The notes beneath the pieces were generated by a model. It saw only the letters and a program-made list of their open reading frames with translations, did no database searches and was not told the origin of the DNA. A stretch of DNA of 64,000 nucleotides, taken from NCBI GenBank assembly GCA_012861695.1, contig JAAOOA010000141.1, positions 469,501 to 533,500 of the forward strand, written 5' to 3'. The stretch is from Trematomus loennbergii. Its lineage: Eukaryota; Chordata; Actinopteri; Perciformes; Nototheniidae. Below, piece after piece: positions 17,003 to 26,717 of the stretch; within the stretch, counting starts at the first letter, position 1, and each line of letters opens with the position of its first letter. A program made the translations under genes and the position numbers.

Positions 17003-18058
17003 TACGCGCTATGGTAGCTGTTGTAAGGTGAGTGATCTGCACAAAAATACTCTTAACTCGCTAAAATCTTGACTGATTTACAAACGGTTTGGTTTATTAT
17101 AAACATTATTAGCATGGCTATGATACAGGATGCTTGGACATGTTGAAATAGCAGCTTTTCTTTGTGTATGTGTGGTTGTATTTATTAGCTGGCTAATAAC
17201 AAGAGGCTGTGAGTGAGACCTAGTATTACAAAGTTGACCAAGAACCCGTGGAATCACCTTTCACGTGTAAGATATGACAATATTATGACTATAATTAGGA
17301 TAATCGTTAATTACGTAGTGGATGTATGTACATTACAAGTTCTGCTACACAGGATCAGTGGGGCTATGTGAGATAATAGTATTGCAAGATTGTTGTTGAC
17401 CCAGCCTCTTTAGAATATGTTGCTACCATTTCTTTACACAATTATTTAATGTTTCTTTTGGACACCTTTTTATAACTCTTAGTGTAGTTGTCTTATTCTT
17501 AAAGTATACATGCATACATACAATTACCCCAAAAATATGATAATTTCGGTGTGTATTTTTGTCCTTACCCTTAATGTTAAAGGAAAGAAGGGAGGAAAAT
17601 GTTGACAATAATTTATATATCTGGCTACCTTTCTCATGTTATTAAGGTTTCCCAAAACCGGAGAGAGGAGGAGGCAGTGGGAAGTTGCCCTAAGAAGGCA
17701 GGACACTGCTCTGCAGTGAGCACTTCAGTTGTGAGGACTTTGACAGGACGGGGCAGACTGTCCGGCTTAAAGATGGTGTTGTGCCAACAGTATTCAACTT
17801 CCCAGCTCATCTTCAAAGGGTATGTGTATCATTGGCCAACAACAATTGAATTCAAGGTGTATAAGATTGATATACAAATATGTGATTAAATGTCACACTT
17901 TAGTTTTTCTTTCTGCAAGTTTAGGAATAAATAATGTGTTGTGTATTACAGCACATTTTAAACACTCACAATGTTTTTAATTATGTTTATTTTAGCCGGA
18001 AGCAACAAGAAGCACAACCACTTCAAGAAGAGCGGAAGATGAACCTCAGCCTAATGTT
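17003..18058 (+). pseudogene. THAP zinc-finger domain gene fragment
   Basis: The exon at about 17647-17819 encodes the second half of a THAP domain: [17 protein letters not shown], then [32 protein letters not shown] and HLQR. The CSEHF (Cys and His zinc ligands) and the closing AVPTxF-type motif (here GVVPTVF) are diagnostic of THAP DNA-binding domains. An out-of-frame internal deletion of about 10 codons separates the first two segments. A second exon (17996-18058) reads PEATRSTTTSRRAEDEPQPN and ends at GTGAGT. The first half of the domain, with the CxxC pair, was not found; a possible first exon lies near 17003-17027 (ATGGTAGCTGTTGTAAG then GTGAGT). Coding stops where a LINE begins at about 18075. 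Dead remnant. Confidence 0.7.
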
Positions 18059-18074
18059 GTGAGTATTCTGAATG

Positions 18075-19308
18075 TGGCCAAGACCAGTGGTCATTGATTT
18101 CAGGAGGGTGAGGACGTCTCCTCCTCTACCCCTGTGCATTCTGGGAGAGGATGTGGCTGTTGTGGAGGACTACAAATACCTGGGAGTGCACTTAGACAAT
18201 GGGCTGAACTGAGGATCAACACTGACGCTGTGCACAAGAAGGGGATGAGCAGACTCTATTTTCTGAGGAAGCTGAGATCCTTCCACGTATGCAGCAAGAT
18301 GCTGGAGATCTTCTATCAGTCTGTTGTGGCTAGTGCACTCTTCTTTGCTGCGGTCTGCTGGGGGGCAGCATCAGAGCCGGTGACACCAGCAGGATCAATA
18401 AACTGATCAGGAAAGCTGGGTCAGTCATCGGCATCAAGCTGGACCCCTTTGAAGCTGTGGTGGAGAGGAGGACACTGAACAGGCTGTTGTCCATCATGGA
18501 TAACCCCATCCATCCTCTCCACCTGCAGCTGGACAGTCAGCGGAGCTCCTTCTCCAACAGACTGCTGCAGCTCCACTGCCATAACTCTGTACAACAAATC
18601 ACCTCTGGCTGGAAGATAAACTCTCTGCTCCATAGTTTATCTTGAATATTACCACGTTGTACATTTTACACATATATAATCTGTTCAATATTTAAAGGTG
18701 GGGTAGGTAAGTTGTGAAAACCAGCTCGAGATACACTTTTTGTTATATTCCATGGAATGCTCTTAACATCCCGATAGCAATGAATATCTGAAGTGCTTTG
18801 ACAAAAAATCCATTAAAAAAATGTCATCTGTGGAAGCCGTGGTACTGTAAAAAGCACGACCAATCATTTTAGCCGGCCCGGCTAAAATAACTGGATGGCC
18901 TACCTGCCTGTCAGCCTTCCATCTGTGCACAAACTTATCTCGTGCCCTCATTGGTCATGTGCGCATTTGTGTGTGTTGGAGGAGGGGCTCTGTAAGGAAG
19001 TAGCAGATTTTTTCCGGCTGTGTATTTTCAAATTCTAGCGATCTCGAGCTGGTTTCTCCAAAATTACCTACCCTACCTTTAACATTAATATTCCATATGC
19101 CTTATATTTATGTATATGTATATTAGATATATATAATATCCTGCCAAACTCAACATGTATATTATTTTCCTCTTTCTTTATTTTCTTTATTTTTCTTGCT
19201 TATTTCTAATTTATTGTAAAATGCCTTGTCCCTTATGCTGCTGTAACTAAAAATGTTTTCCCAAATTGGGATCAATAAAGTACCATCTTATCTTATCTTA
19301 TCTTATTT
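18075..19308 (+). pseudogene. Non-LTR retrotransposon (LINE) 3' fragment
   Basis: From about 18090 the plus strand reads VIDFRRVR, DYKYLGVHLDN, KKGMSRLYFLRKLRSFHVC, FYQSVVASA, CWGAAS, KLIRKAGSVIG and the closing DNPIHPLHLQLDSQRSSF. This is the usual C-terminal region of fish LINE ORF2, after the catalytic box. A stop and small frame changes interrupt it. Translation ends at 18645. The 3' UTR is split by a MITE and ends with GATCAATAAAGTACC and a (TCTTA)n tail at about 19290-19308, the usual LINE end. Clade not assigned. Confidence 0.75.
18692..19082. mobile_element. TTAA-flanked MITE inside the LINE 3' UTR
   Basis: Inverted ends TTAAAGGTGGGGTAGGTAA (left) and TTACCTACCCTACCTTTAA (right), with a second inverted pair CCAGCTCGAGAT/ATCTCGAGCTGG just inside. 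TTAA at both ends fits a piggyBac-type target duplication. No coding capacity. Confidence 0.75.
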
Positions 19309-19780
19309 GCATGTGGAATGTCACTAACAAATGAGAGCATCATATTGGTTGGTTTGGTTCTTCTGATAAAGGTGTGAATATCTAAATAATATACCACCAT
19401 ATGCTATTGTCATTAGTTGTGTCCCTGTTCTTCAAGCATTGCTAAATTAACAACTCTTGGCTTACATGAGACCGATTTTTATATATAAAATATAAATATA
19501 TTTTAATTTTATAATTTATTTTAAATATTAACATATAATAAAATAAATGGAAATATATACACCGGCAAATATTTAATATAAATACCTTGTGTGTGTGTAT
19601 AGCTATTGCTTTATCTGCTTAATGTTATTTTCATATGAAAGTCCATGATTATAAGTATGCAGTATCATAACTACATCTTTGATGTTATAAAAAAACCAAA
19701 CCGTTTGAAAATTGTTGAAAATTGAGCAAGCTATGGTTATTTAAATAGTAAACCATAATGTTATGAATGAGAGCACTGCC
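19309..19780. other. AT-rich interior of the THAP element
   Basis: Long A/T runs and no recognisable coding segment. Presumably the eroded remainder of the THAP element. Confidence 0.4.
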
Positions 19781-20205
19781 TGTACCAAGATGGCGGCCAT
19801 GTGGCAACGTCGGTCTCCATTGGCCAGCAGCGCGGGTGAGTCATCTAGTGTTTATATATCTGAAGTTACCTACTGTAACTCCAGCTTCTATGAGTATTGG
19901 CGTAGCCCTCTAAGGCTATCGCTATTGGGTAATCCCCCTGCGCCCCCGCGCAGCACTGAAAACACTTGTAGTCCACGCCCGCCCGCAAGGTGGGCCCCAC
20001 CCTCGGGCTCCCTTCCGGTATAAATAGGAAGGAGGCCCGACACTCTGCTCCCACACAAAAACCTTTTCTTCAGCTATTCGTGGAGCCAGTGGGGCCCAGA
20101 ACTTAGAGGGCTACGCCAATACTCATAGAAGCTGGAGTTACAGTAGGTAACTTCAGTTCTATTTCGTATATGGCTTCGCCCTCTAAGGCTATCGCTATTG
20201 GGTTA

Positions 20206-21130
20206 AGGGCGAAGCAAGATGTAGTCTGCGCCCCACTGGGTCGCCCCGGTACAAGAAGCACAACCACACCTGCTCAGATAATAACCCATGCCTATTGCGC
20301 CATGCGAATGGCGCATCACAGTCCCTGGAATATATCATAACATGAATATTTACCATGAGAGGATGAAGGCTGGGAACAATACATACCCGTCCGCTGTGAG
20401 AAAGTAGAGACGAAAAAGTCACACTTTGCCCAGTGACAGAAGGAGGGGGAATAGCAGCTCTCTGTGTGCAGACAGGCAGAAAAGCGCACAGCTGGGTCCC
20501 CAACATCACACACTCTGACAAGACATTCCGTACAAAATGTGTCAGGGGAAAAAAAAAAAAAAGGGGGACGTCCCTCTCATAAAAGGGAAATACAGGCCAC
20601 TCTCCGTGTGCCGAGGCAGGAGAGAGGCGCACAGCTGGATCCCTGACGTCACTCACTCTGACAGGACACTCAGCACAAGGTATGTCAGAGAGGAATGGAA
20701 GACATCCCTCAATAAAATTGAATAAATGTACAGGGAGAAGACCAAGATGCATCAGTGCAAAAGTCTTCCACTGACATTCCTCCGTGCAAAACCGTGGAGG
20801 AGGAAACATTCCTCTGGCTTTGAGGAGGGGGAAGAAGCCAGCCAGGATGATCACTTTTGACTTAAAAAAGTTTGTGATGACCTTAGCCTTAGGCATGAAG
20901 CCGGTTTAGCATAAACGGCTGTCCTCCCTGGCGATTGAGGTAGGCTGCCGTGGCCTGTTGGCTGGGCGAATCAACACATGTTTGATTGTACAGCAACGGG
21001 GCGAAGTGCTGGAATACTTCCCAACCCGGAGAAACAGCTCCAGCACATTTACCCCTGACGCACGGGGTCGGTGCGTGGGCGAATGAACCACCTCTGGAGA
21101 CCCCTCCTGTGGGGGAGACCCCGGGGAATC
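20206..21130 (-). other. Eroded DIRS interior, no domain recognised
   Basis: A 233-codon open stretch (20896-20195 minus) exists but shows no recombinase residues. Its repeats (for example FVRNVLSECV and AECPVRVSDV) come from an imperfect internal duplication of about 140 bp near 20450-20690. This is the place where a tyrosine recombinase would be expected in an intact DIRS element. Confidence 0.4.
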
Positions 21131-21139
21131 CCCACGTGA

Positions 21140-23377
21140 TCAGCTGACGTCATGCTGAGCAGCTGTATCACGGAGAGGGCTGTCACCACGCTGTGGGATG
21201 TGACACGCTGGATAGGGAGCTGTCAGTTCCTCCACTCGCTGCAGCGAGAGCCGCACTCTGTTGCTGAGTTTTATTCCACTCGCAGATAAATGAATGTCTG
21301 GGGGGGAAGAGGACAACTCGAGCGAGCTATGCAGTTTATAACCCAATAGGTTAAAACAGCAGGCTTTTGCAGCGAATGACCCACCTCTGGAGTCTCCTCC
21401 TGTGGGGGAGACCCATGGGGATCTTTGAGCTTTGACAGATGCGATACGAGATGTAACGTCTGTAAAGCGACTTCCTCATGCTGGATCGAGCCTAGCAAAT
21501 AGCAGGTCGTCCAGAGAAAAACCTCGCTCTCATCCCTCCTCTGTGTAGTGGCTCCAGCCTTCTCTACACAAAATGCGAGGAGCCAGGGAACATCCAAACA
21601 GCAGACGATTGTCTGGTCTGATATTCCCTGAAGAGAAACGCAGGAATTCCCTGTGTTTCGGGATGTTGGGTATGTAAGTATATGCATCATCCTTCAGGTG
21701 AAAAGTGAACCAGTCGTCCTGGTGAACACATTCCAGCACCTGTTTGATCGTTTAGCATGGGAATACTGATAGATCAAGGATGGGTCTCACTCCCCCGTTG
21801 GAGAGGCTTCTCTGTGATATGCTGTAATGGTCGTCATGACCGTGCATATCTGGGACAGAGGAACGCCGCGAGCTATGCAGTTTATAACTCAATAGGTTAA
21901 AACAGCAGGTTTCTGCAGCGAATGACCCACCTCTGGAGTCTCCTCCTGTGGGGGAGACCCATGGGGATCACCGCGTGACCAGCTGATGCGAATGCCAAGC
22001 AGCTGCGTCACGGAAAGGGCTGTGCGGGTTTTAGACACGCCGGAGGAGATCTCGCTGCAGTTCCTCCACTCGCTGCCGCAAGAGCGCGCTCTGGTGGCTG
22101 AGTTTAATTCCACTCCCAGATAAATGAATGTCTGAGAGGGAAGAGGGCAGCTTTTCTCCAAATTCATTATGAAACCCAGGCTTTGACAGATGCGATACGA
22201 GATGTAACGTCTGTAAAGCGACTTCCTCATGCTGGATCGAGCCTATAGCAATAGCAGGTCGTCCAGAGAAAAAACCTCATTCTCATCCCTCCTCTCTGTG
22301 TAGTGGCTCCAGCCTTCTCTACACAAAAATGCGAGGAGCCAGGGAACATCCAAACAGCAGACGATTGTCTGGTCTGATATTTCCTGAAAAGAGAAACGCA
22401 GGCATTTCCTGTGTTTCGGGATGGTGGGTATGGAAGTATATGCATCATCCTTCAGGTGGAACTGAACCAGTCGTCCTGGTGAACACATTCCAGCACCTGT
22501 TTGATCGTCAGCATGGGAATACTGACAGATCAAGGATGGATCTCATCCCCCCTGTCTTTTTCGGGACAAGAAAATAGCGGGAGTAATACCCCTGATTTTC
22601 TTCCCCTTGAGGAACCCTGGAAATAGCCTCTTTCAACAGGAGTTCCCGCAGCTCTGCCTGGAGCGCAAGACACTGTTCTTGGGATGACAGGAGTGTTTCC
22701 TGTATCCCATTGAACTGGGGGGGGGGGAGGCGAACTGCAGGGTGTACCCTCTGCTGATCAGCCTGCTCATCCATCTGTCCATCAGACACACGCGCTGCCA
22801 CTCTGAGAAATTCTCTGAGAGCGGGCGCCCATGGTCGAGATGTGTTGTGGTCGTCTTGGCGACGAGCCACGTCAGAGCCCTTGCCACCGCTGCCTGTGAG
22901 GCAACCCAAGGTGGGCCTGAAGCGAAAGGGCTGTGAGGGAGCCTCCACACGCTGCGTTTCACTCTGGCTCTCATCATGAGGCGTGTACACACTCAGGGGA
23001 TGAATGGAGATGTATGCAGTGTTGACCACATGAGGCGTTATAACGGCGCTCATGGGTTTATTATGACCGTGTGTAGGAGACGTATCTCGGACAGAGGAAT
23101 GCCGCGAGCTCTGCGGTTTATTAACCGATAGGTTAAAACCAGCAGGCCTCTGCAGCGAGCCCTGCTGCCTACTAATCAACAGATTGGTGGCAGCTGGCTT
23201 AGTTGGCGAACTCTGCAGTTTATTAACAGATAGATTAAAAAGTGCAGGTTTTCGCAACGAACCCTGCTGGCTACTAACCGATAGGTTATAGACAGCTGGT
23301 TTACACAGAGTGGAGGATATGTGAGAAACACTTGATGATACTGATGACTCAGACAAAAAGTTGAAAAATGAACCCAT
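21140..23377 (-). pseudogene. DIRS reverse transcriptase ORF, rearranged
   Basis: The open part (23377-22508) begins MGSFFNFLSESSVSS and carries four roughly 18-residue repeats built on KPAxxNLSVN. It then reaches LLKEAISRVPQGEENQGYYS, RYFLVPKK and RSILDL, the start of a DIRS reverse transcriptase. Downstream pieces are in broken frames: FHLKDDAYTSIPTIPKHRK and LRFSF (22530-22380), and KSCPLPSQTFIYLGVEL (22170-22090). The block 21331-21775 repeats 21870-22535, and a further piece recurs at 21080-21300, so the reverse transcriptase region is partly triplicated. Many frameshifts and deletions make it non-functional. The YxDD-type catalytic box is represented only by a damaged DDLLLL. Confidence 0.8.
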
Positions 23378-23403
23378 TTTATTTCTCTATCCCCCCCAAC
23401 ACG

Positions 23404-24817
23404 TCAAAAACGGCTCTGTTTCCGTGGAGGCTCACGTGGAGCGGATACAGAGCGGGAGTGCCTCCCTCCCCGTTGGCTCACCGCCGAGAGACTCCTCCGT
23501 CTCTGGGGTGGCGGGGGAGCGGAGACGCGGGGCGGAGCCCCTGCCGCCGCCGACGGGCGCTGACGCCGCGGTTGCGGTTGGTACCTCTCCGCCTGCCGCT
23601 GTGGCCGTGTTGGACGCTGCGGTTGCTGCGGCTGCTGCGGGTGTTGGTGCCGCCCAGCAGGCTGGAGCCAGCTGACGTGCTGGCGGATGTCGTCCGCCTG
23701 TTCCGCAGCCGCCTTCATGGATTCCACCATGGCGTGGAACTGGGGTCCGAACAGCCCGTCCGGGCTGATTGGAGCATCCAGCAGCACTTTTCTGGCCGTT
23801 TCTGTAACGGACGCCTGCTGCAGCCAGAGGTGGCGCTGGATTTGCGTCACCCACGCGGCGATTCTCGCCTGGGAGACAGCAACAGACGCACACAGTGTGA
23901 GCGCCGTGCTGGCAGCCTTGGCGATCTCCTCCGCTTCGTCAGCGGCCAAGGTGGTGGACCGCTCCACCAGCGTCACCACCGATTGGACAGCAGCGCGATG
24001 TTGTTTGCCGCCGCCGACGCCTGAAAGGCACACTGGTGCACCGGTCGGCCTGGCGGGCAATATACTGGTCCCTGGGGGAGGCCAACGTAGGGCGCCGTCC
24101 GGCGATCATGTTGGCCTGCCTCACCCCAAAAAACGCCGTCAGGCCCGGCTCCAGCGAAGGGGTGGCTGGGAATCCCACATCCGTAAAACCCTCCACCCTG
24201 GTGAGGGGAACAAATGTGGCCACCGGGGCCTTCAGAGTCCTCGGGTTCGCCGCCGACCCCTCCTGGTACCTCCTGATGGCGGGGAAGCGTGGCCAGATCG
24301 GGTCACTCCTGACCGTCTGCACCCGCGAAAAAACTCCGGTCATGTCGTCCGGAGCACTCCTCTCCTGAGCTGGGGGAACGGGGAGACCTCTGCAGGCGGC
24401 CGCCTTGCAAATGATCCCCGGCAGTTCCAGCAGGATGCCACCTATCGCCGGCAGCGCCGTGGTGACGGAGAAGGGAACCGCGTGCTCGGCCAAGTCGACA
24501 CCTGCTCCGACTCCGTCTCCCCCGTCCGGGGGAGAGGAGGGAGGGGAGAACCGTCCGGTGAACCGGGAGGGAGATGGGTAGGAGTCGTCCGACTCCTGCC
24601 CGGCACTCGGCTCCAGGGGCACGAGGCTGCCATCCACGAGCCCGTGGATGGGCCAGTCGTCCTCCTCGGTCGCAGCAGCGAGAGCGTCCGCTCTACGCTT
24701 CCTGTCGGCCGAGGGAAGACGTGCACAATGCTGGCATGCGACCTGCTGGCTGAGAGCCGCGTACGCGTGCTCTGACCCCAGGCAGGATTCGCATTCCGTG
24801 TGCTGATCATAGCTCAT
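23404..24817 (-). pseudogene. DIRS Gag-like ORF1, frameshifted
   Basis: The first frame starts MSYDQHTECESCLGSEHAYA at 24817, with paired cysteines (CESC and CQHC), followed by an acidic, Ser/Pro-rich region. It overlaps a second frame (24060-23404) that continues with a helical segment (VVTLVERSTTLAADEAEEIA) and a Gln/Pro/Arg-rich tail ending RKQSRF. A single shift near 24040 separates the two. The order (cysteine N-terminus, helical centre, basic tail) matches ORF1 of fish DIRS elements. GC content is clearly higher than in the surrounding DNA. It lies 5' of the reverse transcriptase ORF with a 26-bp gap. Confidence 0.75.
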
Positions 24818-25140
24818 TATATAGCCGGATCCACATGAGGGACAATCTCTGACACAATGTTGCTCATGTTTCTCGGATATATTACGCGTCTCAGTGCTTC
24901 AGTAACGGGGTGCTGAAGAAAAAGAGGGAGCAGAGTGTCGGGCCTCCTTCCTATTTATACCGGAAGGGAGCCCGAGGGTGGGGCCCACCTTGCGGGCGGG
25001 CGTGGACTACAAGTGTTTTCAGTGCTGCGCGGGGGCGCAGGGGGATTACCCAATAGCGATAGCCTTAGAGGGCGAAGCCATATACGAAATAGAAACTATG
25101 GTCTTAACGACGGTACCTGAGGATTGTGGGTAATGTAATC

Positions 25141-25990
25141 GCAAAGCGGACAGAAGTCGTAACAACAATAGCTGGGATTGTGGGTAGTGTAGTGTCTTCG
25201 GCCATCCAAAACTCAAAAGTCGTCACACAAATAGCTGGGGATTGTGGGTAGTGTAGTCTCTTTGGCGCTCCACATTCAGAGAAAACAAGTTGTCTCAGAT
25301 TGTAGGGGAAAAACACAAAAGCATTGTACACAATTTAAACTATCAATGTCGTTTAATTAACAAGATAATCTGGTGTTTTGAGTGGATGAGTAATGGAGAT
25401 ATCACTGTCAAATCAATCGACAGTAAGGAGAATACTTACTTCCGGGTGTACAATTCTCCGAAGTCGTAACAACAATAGCTGGGGATTGTGGGTAGTGTAG
25501 TGTCTTCGGCCATCCAAAACTCAAAAGTCGTCACAACAATAGCTGGGGATTGTGGGTAGTGTAGTCTCTTTGGCGCTCCACATTTCAGAGAAAAAAGTTG
25601 TCTCAGAATTGTAGGGGAAAAACACAAAAGCATTGTACACAATTTAAACTATCAATGTCGTTAATAACAAAGGTAATCTGGTGTTTTTGAGTGGATGAGT
25701 AATGGAGATATCACTGTCAAATCAATCGACAGTAAGGAGAATACTTACTTCCGGGTGTACAATTCTCCGTATCCAATGGGAATGGACGCTCACTTTAACA
25801 GCTGCCGACACAAACGAATGCCGTGCTTCCCTAAGCGTCAAATACCGACGCGATGGGAATACATTGCAATCAGTGAAAGCTCTTTGCATCCGTTTATGAC
25901 GCTGATGGAAACTCGGCGCGTCACAACTGGACGCCACGGAATTCTGACCAAGCGTCGTCCTGGACGCGTTGGGAGTGAGAGTGTGTTGGC
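25141..25990 (-). repeat. Right long inverted repeat of the giant element
   Basis: Reverse complement of the left repeat, ending GAGAGTGTGTTGGC at 25990. It keeps the same duplicated 310-bp unit and the same seven GCGTC/GACGC pentamers in its outer part. GGATTGTGGGTAGTGTAGT copies start at 25175, 25239, 25483 and 25547, with a variant at 25121. The match to the left copy ends at GCAAAGCGGACAG. Confidence 0.85.
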
Positions 25991-26327
25991 TAGTCACATC
26001 CTCATGTAAATGGCAATTTATCGAGGTCAGAAAAGTTATCGAGTTCATTTTTATTTATCGTACGATAAGTCAATTAATTGCTTATCGCGACAGGCACACA
26101 ATAAAACAGTGGAAACAAACATGTTTGACTTTCATTAGTGAATGAAACTGTGTGCCCTTTATAGTCCATTAGTGTGTATTTGTATATATTGTATATTATA
26201 TCCTATATGCTAAGGTCCCGCTGCTGACACGATAGCAGTCATTTCGTGCGCATATGTGTAATTAAACCGAATTAAACCCATGATATCAAAATCTCACTCC
26301 AGCCAGGTACCCAAAGTTGGCAACCCT
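25991..26327 (+). mobile_element. 3' part of a hAT-like element (second copy)
   Basis: Matches the last 320 bp of the element at 8488-9406, ending at the same AAGTTGGCAACCCTG. Its 5' part is missing and it directly abuts the right inverted repeat of the giant element. Confidence 0.7.
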
Positions 26328-26629
26328 GTAAGTATGTTTAATTAATTGTGTTAATAGGCCTAGATTGCCTACTCTCAAAGTCATGTATTATATTATTGAG
26401 TCAATAATATAATACATTAACCGTGCTTTACCTGAACCTCATCATGACACTAGAGAGGACGGCAGGATTGTAATTTCCCGTGTTCAGTGAATGCAACAGA
26501 GGCAAGACACCAGACCAACCAGAGAGTTGAATGGAAATAAACATCTGTCTTATTGGCTGACAGGTACCTATCCTGTGAGCTGTGACAATGTTTAAAATAA
26601 ACTGTCAGTCGGACTCAGAGTTTTTGAAG

Positions 26630-26717
26630 ATGGACATAAGAAAAATTTTTCTTAAAAAAGATGAAAATTGTCAAGTGGTGGCTCACACAACAACCCCAGA
26701 GCCACCACTTGAGCCAG
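26630..26717 (+). pseudogene. First coding exon of a ZMYM/hAT-type transposase remnant
   Basis: ATG at 26630 opens MDIRKIFLKKDENCQVV, ending at PPLEP before a GTAAAC donor at 26718. The MDIRKxF start is typical of hAT transposase-derived (ZMYM1-like) proteins in fish. No later exon could be recognised. The GGGGCTTAGCCCACAGTGGCGGCACC and CCAGGGGCGTTTCCTGG stretches at 27855-27915 resemble hAT ends, so the remnant may be an internally deleted element covering about 26440-27915. Assignment is tentative. Confidence 0.4.

Larger units (their letters stand above)
19867..25092 (-). mobile_element. Degenerate DIRS-type retrotransposon
   Basis: Inverted terminal repeats at 19903-20052 and 24927-25076 match closely. 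The internal complementary region at 20100-20205 is diagnostic of DIRS elements: one half (20104-20157) is the complement of the outer left end (GAAGTTACCTACTGTAACTC), and the other (20158-20205) matches the outer right end (TATTTCGTATATGGCTTCGC). The element reads on the minus strand: 5' repeat, Gag-like ORF, reverse transcriptase, internal complementary region, 3' repeat. No tyrosine recombinase or methyltransferase is recognisable between 20205 and 21100, so the copy has lost the part needed for integration. DIRS elements make no target duplication, and none is seen. Confidence 0.85.
16899..25115. mobile_element. THAP-bearing element with inverted ends, split by a DIRS insertion
   Basis: The left end reads CCGTCTTAACCATAG then ATATAAACACTAGATG, and later GGCCGCCATCTTG (16968-16980). 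The inverted counterpart is in two pieces: CAAGATGGCGGCC (19786-19798) with CATCTAGTGTTTATATATCT (ending 19866), then, beyond the DIRS insert, ACTATGGTCTTAACGACGG (25096-25114). Put together, the DIRS element sits inside the right terminus. The interior holds THAP-domain exons, so a P-element-like or other THAP transposon is possible, but no transposase core is left to decide. Confidence 0.5.

Noticed and set aside
20195..20896. 233-codon minus-strand ORF as a DIRS tyrosine recombinase
   Set aside because: No Arg-His-Arg-Tyr pattern or other recombinase feature was seen; its repeats come from an internal duplication.
23687..24775. 362-codon plus-strand ORF
   Set aside because: It is antisense to the GC-rich DIRS Gag-like ORF, which has the recognisable cysteine motif.
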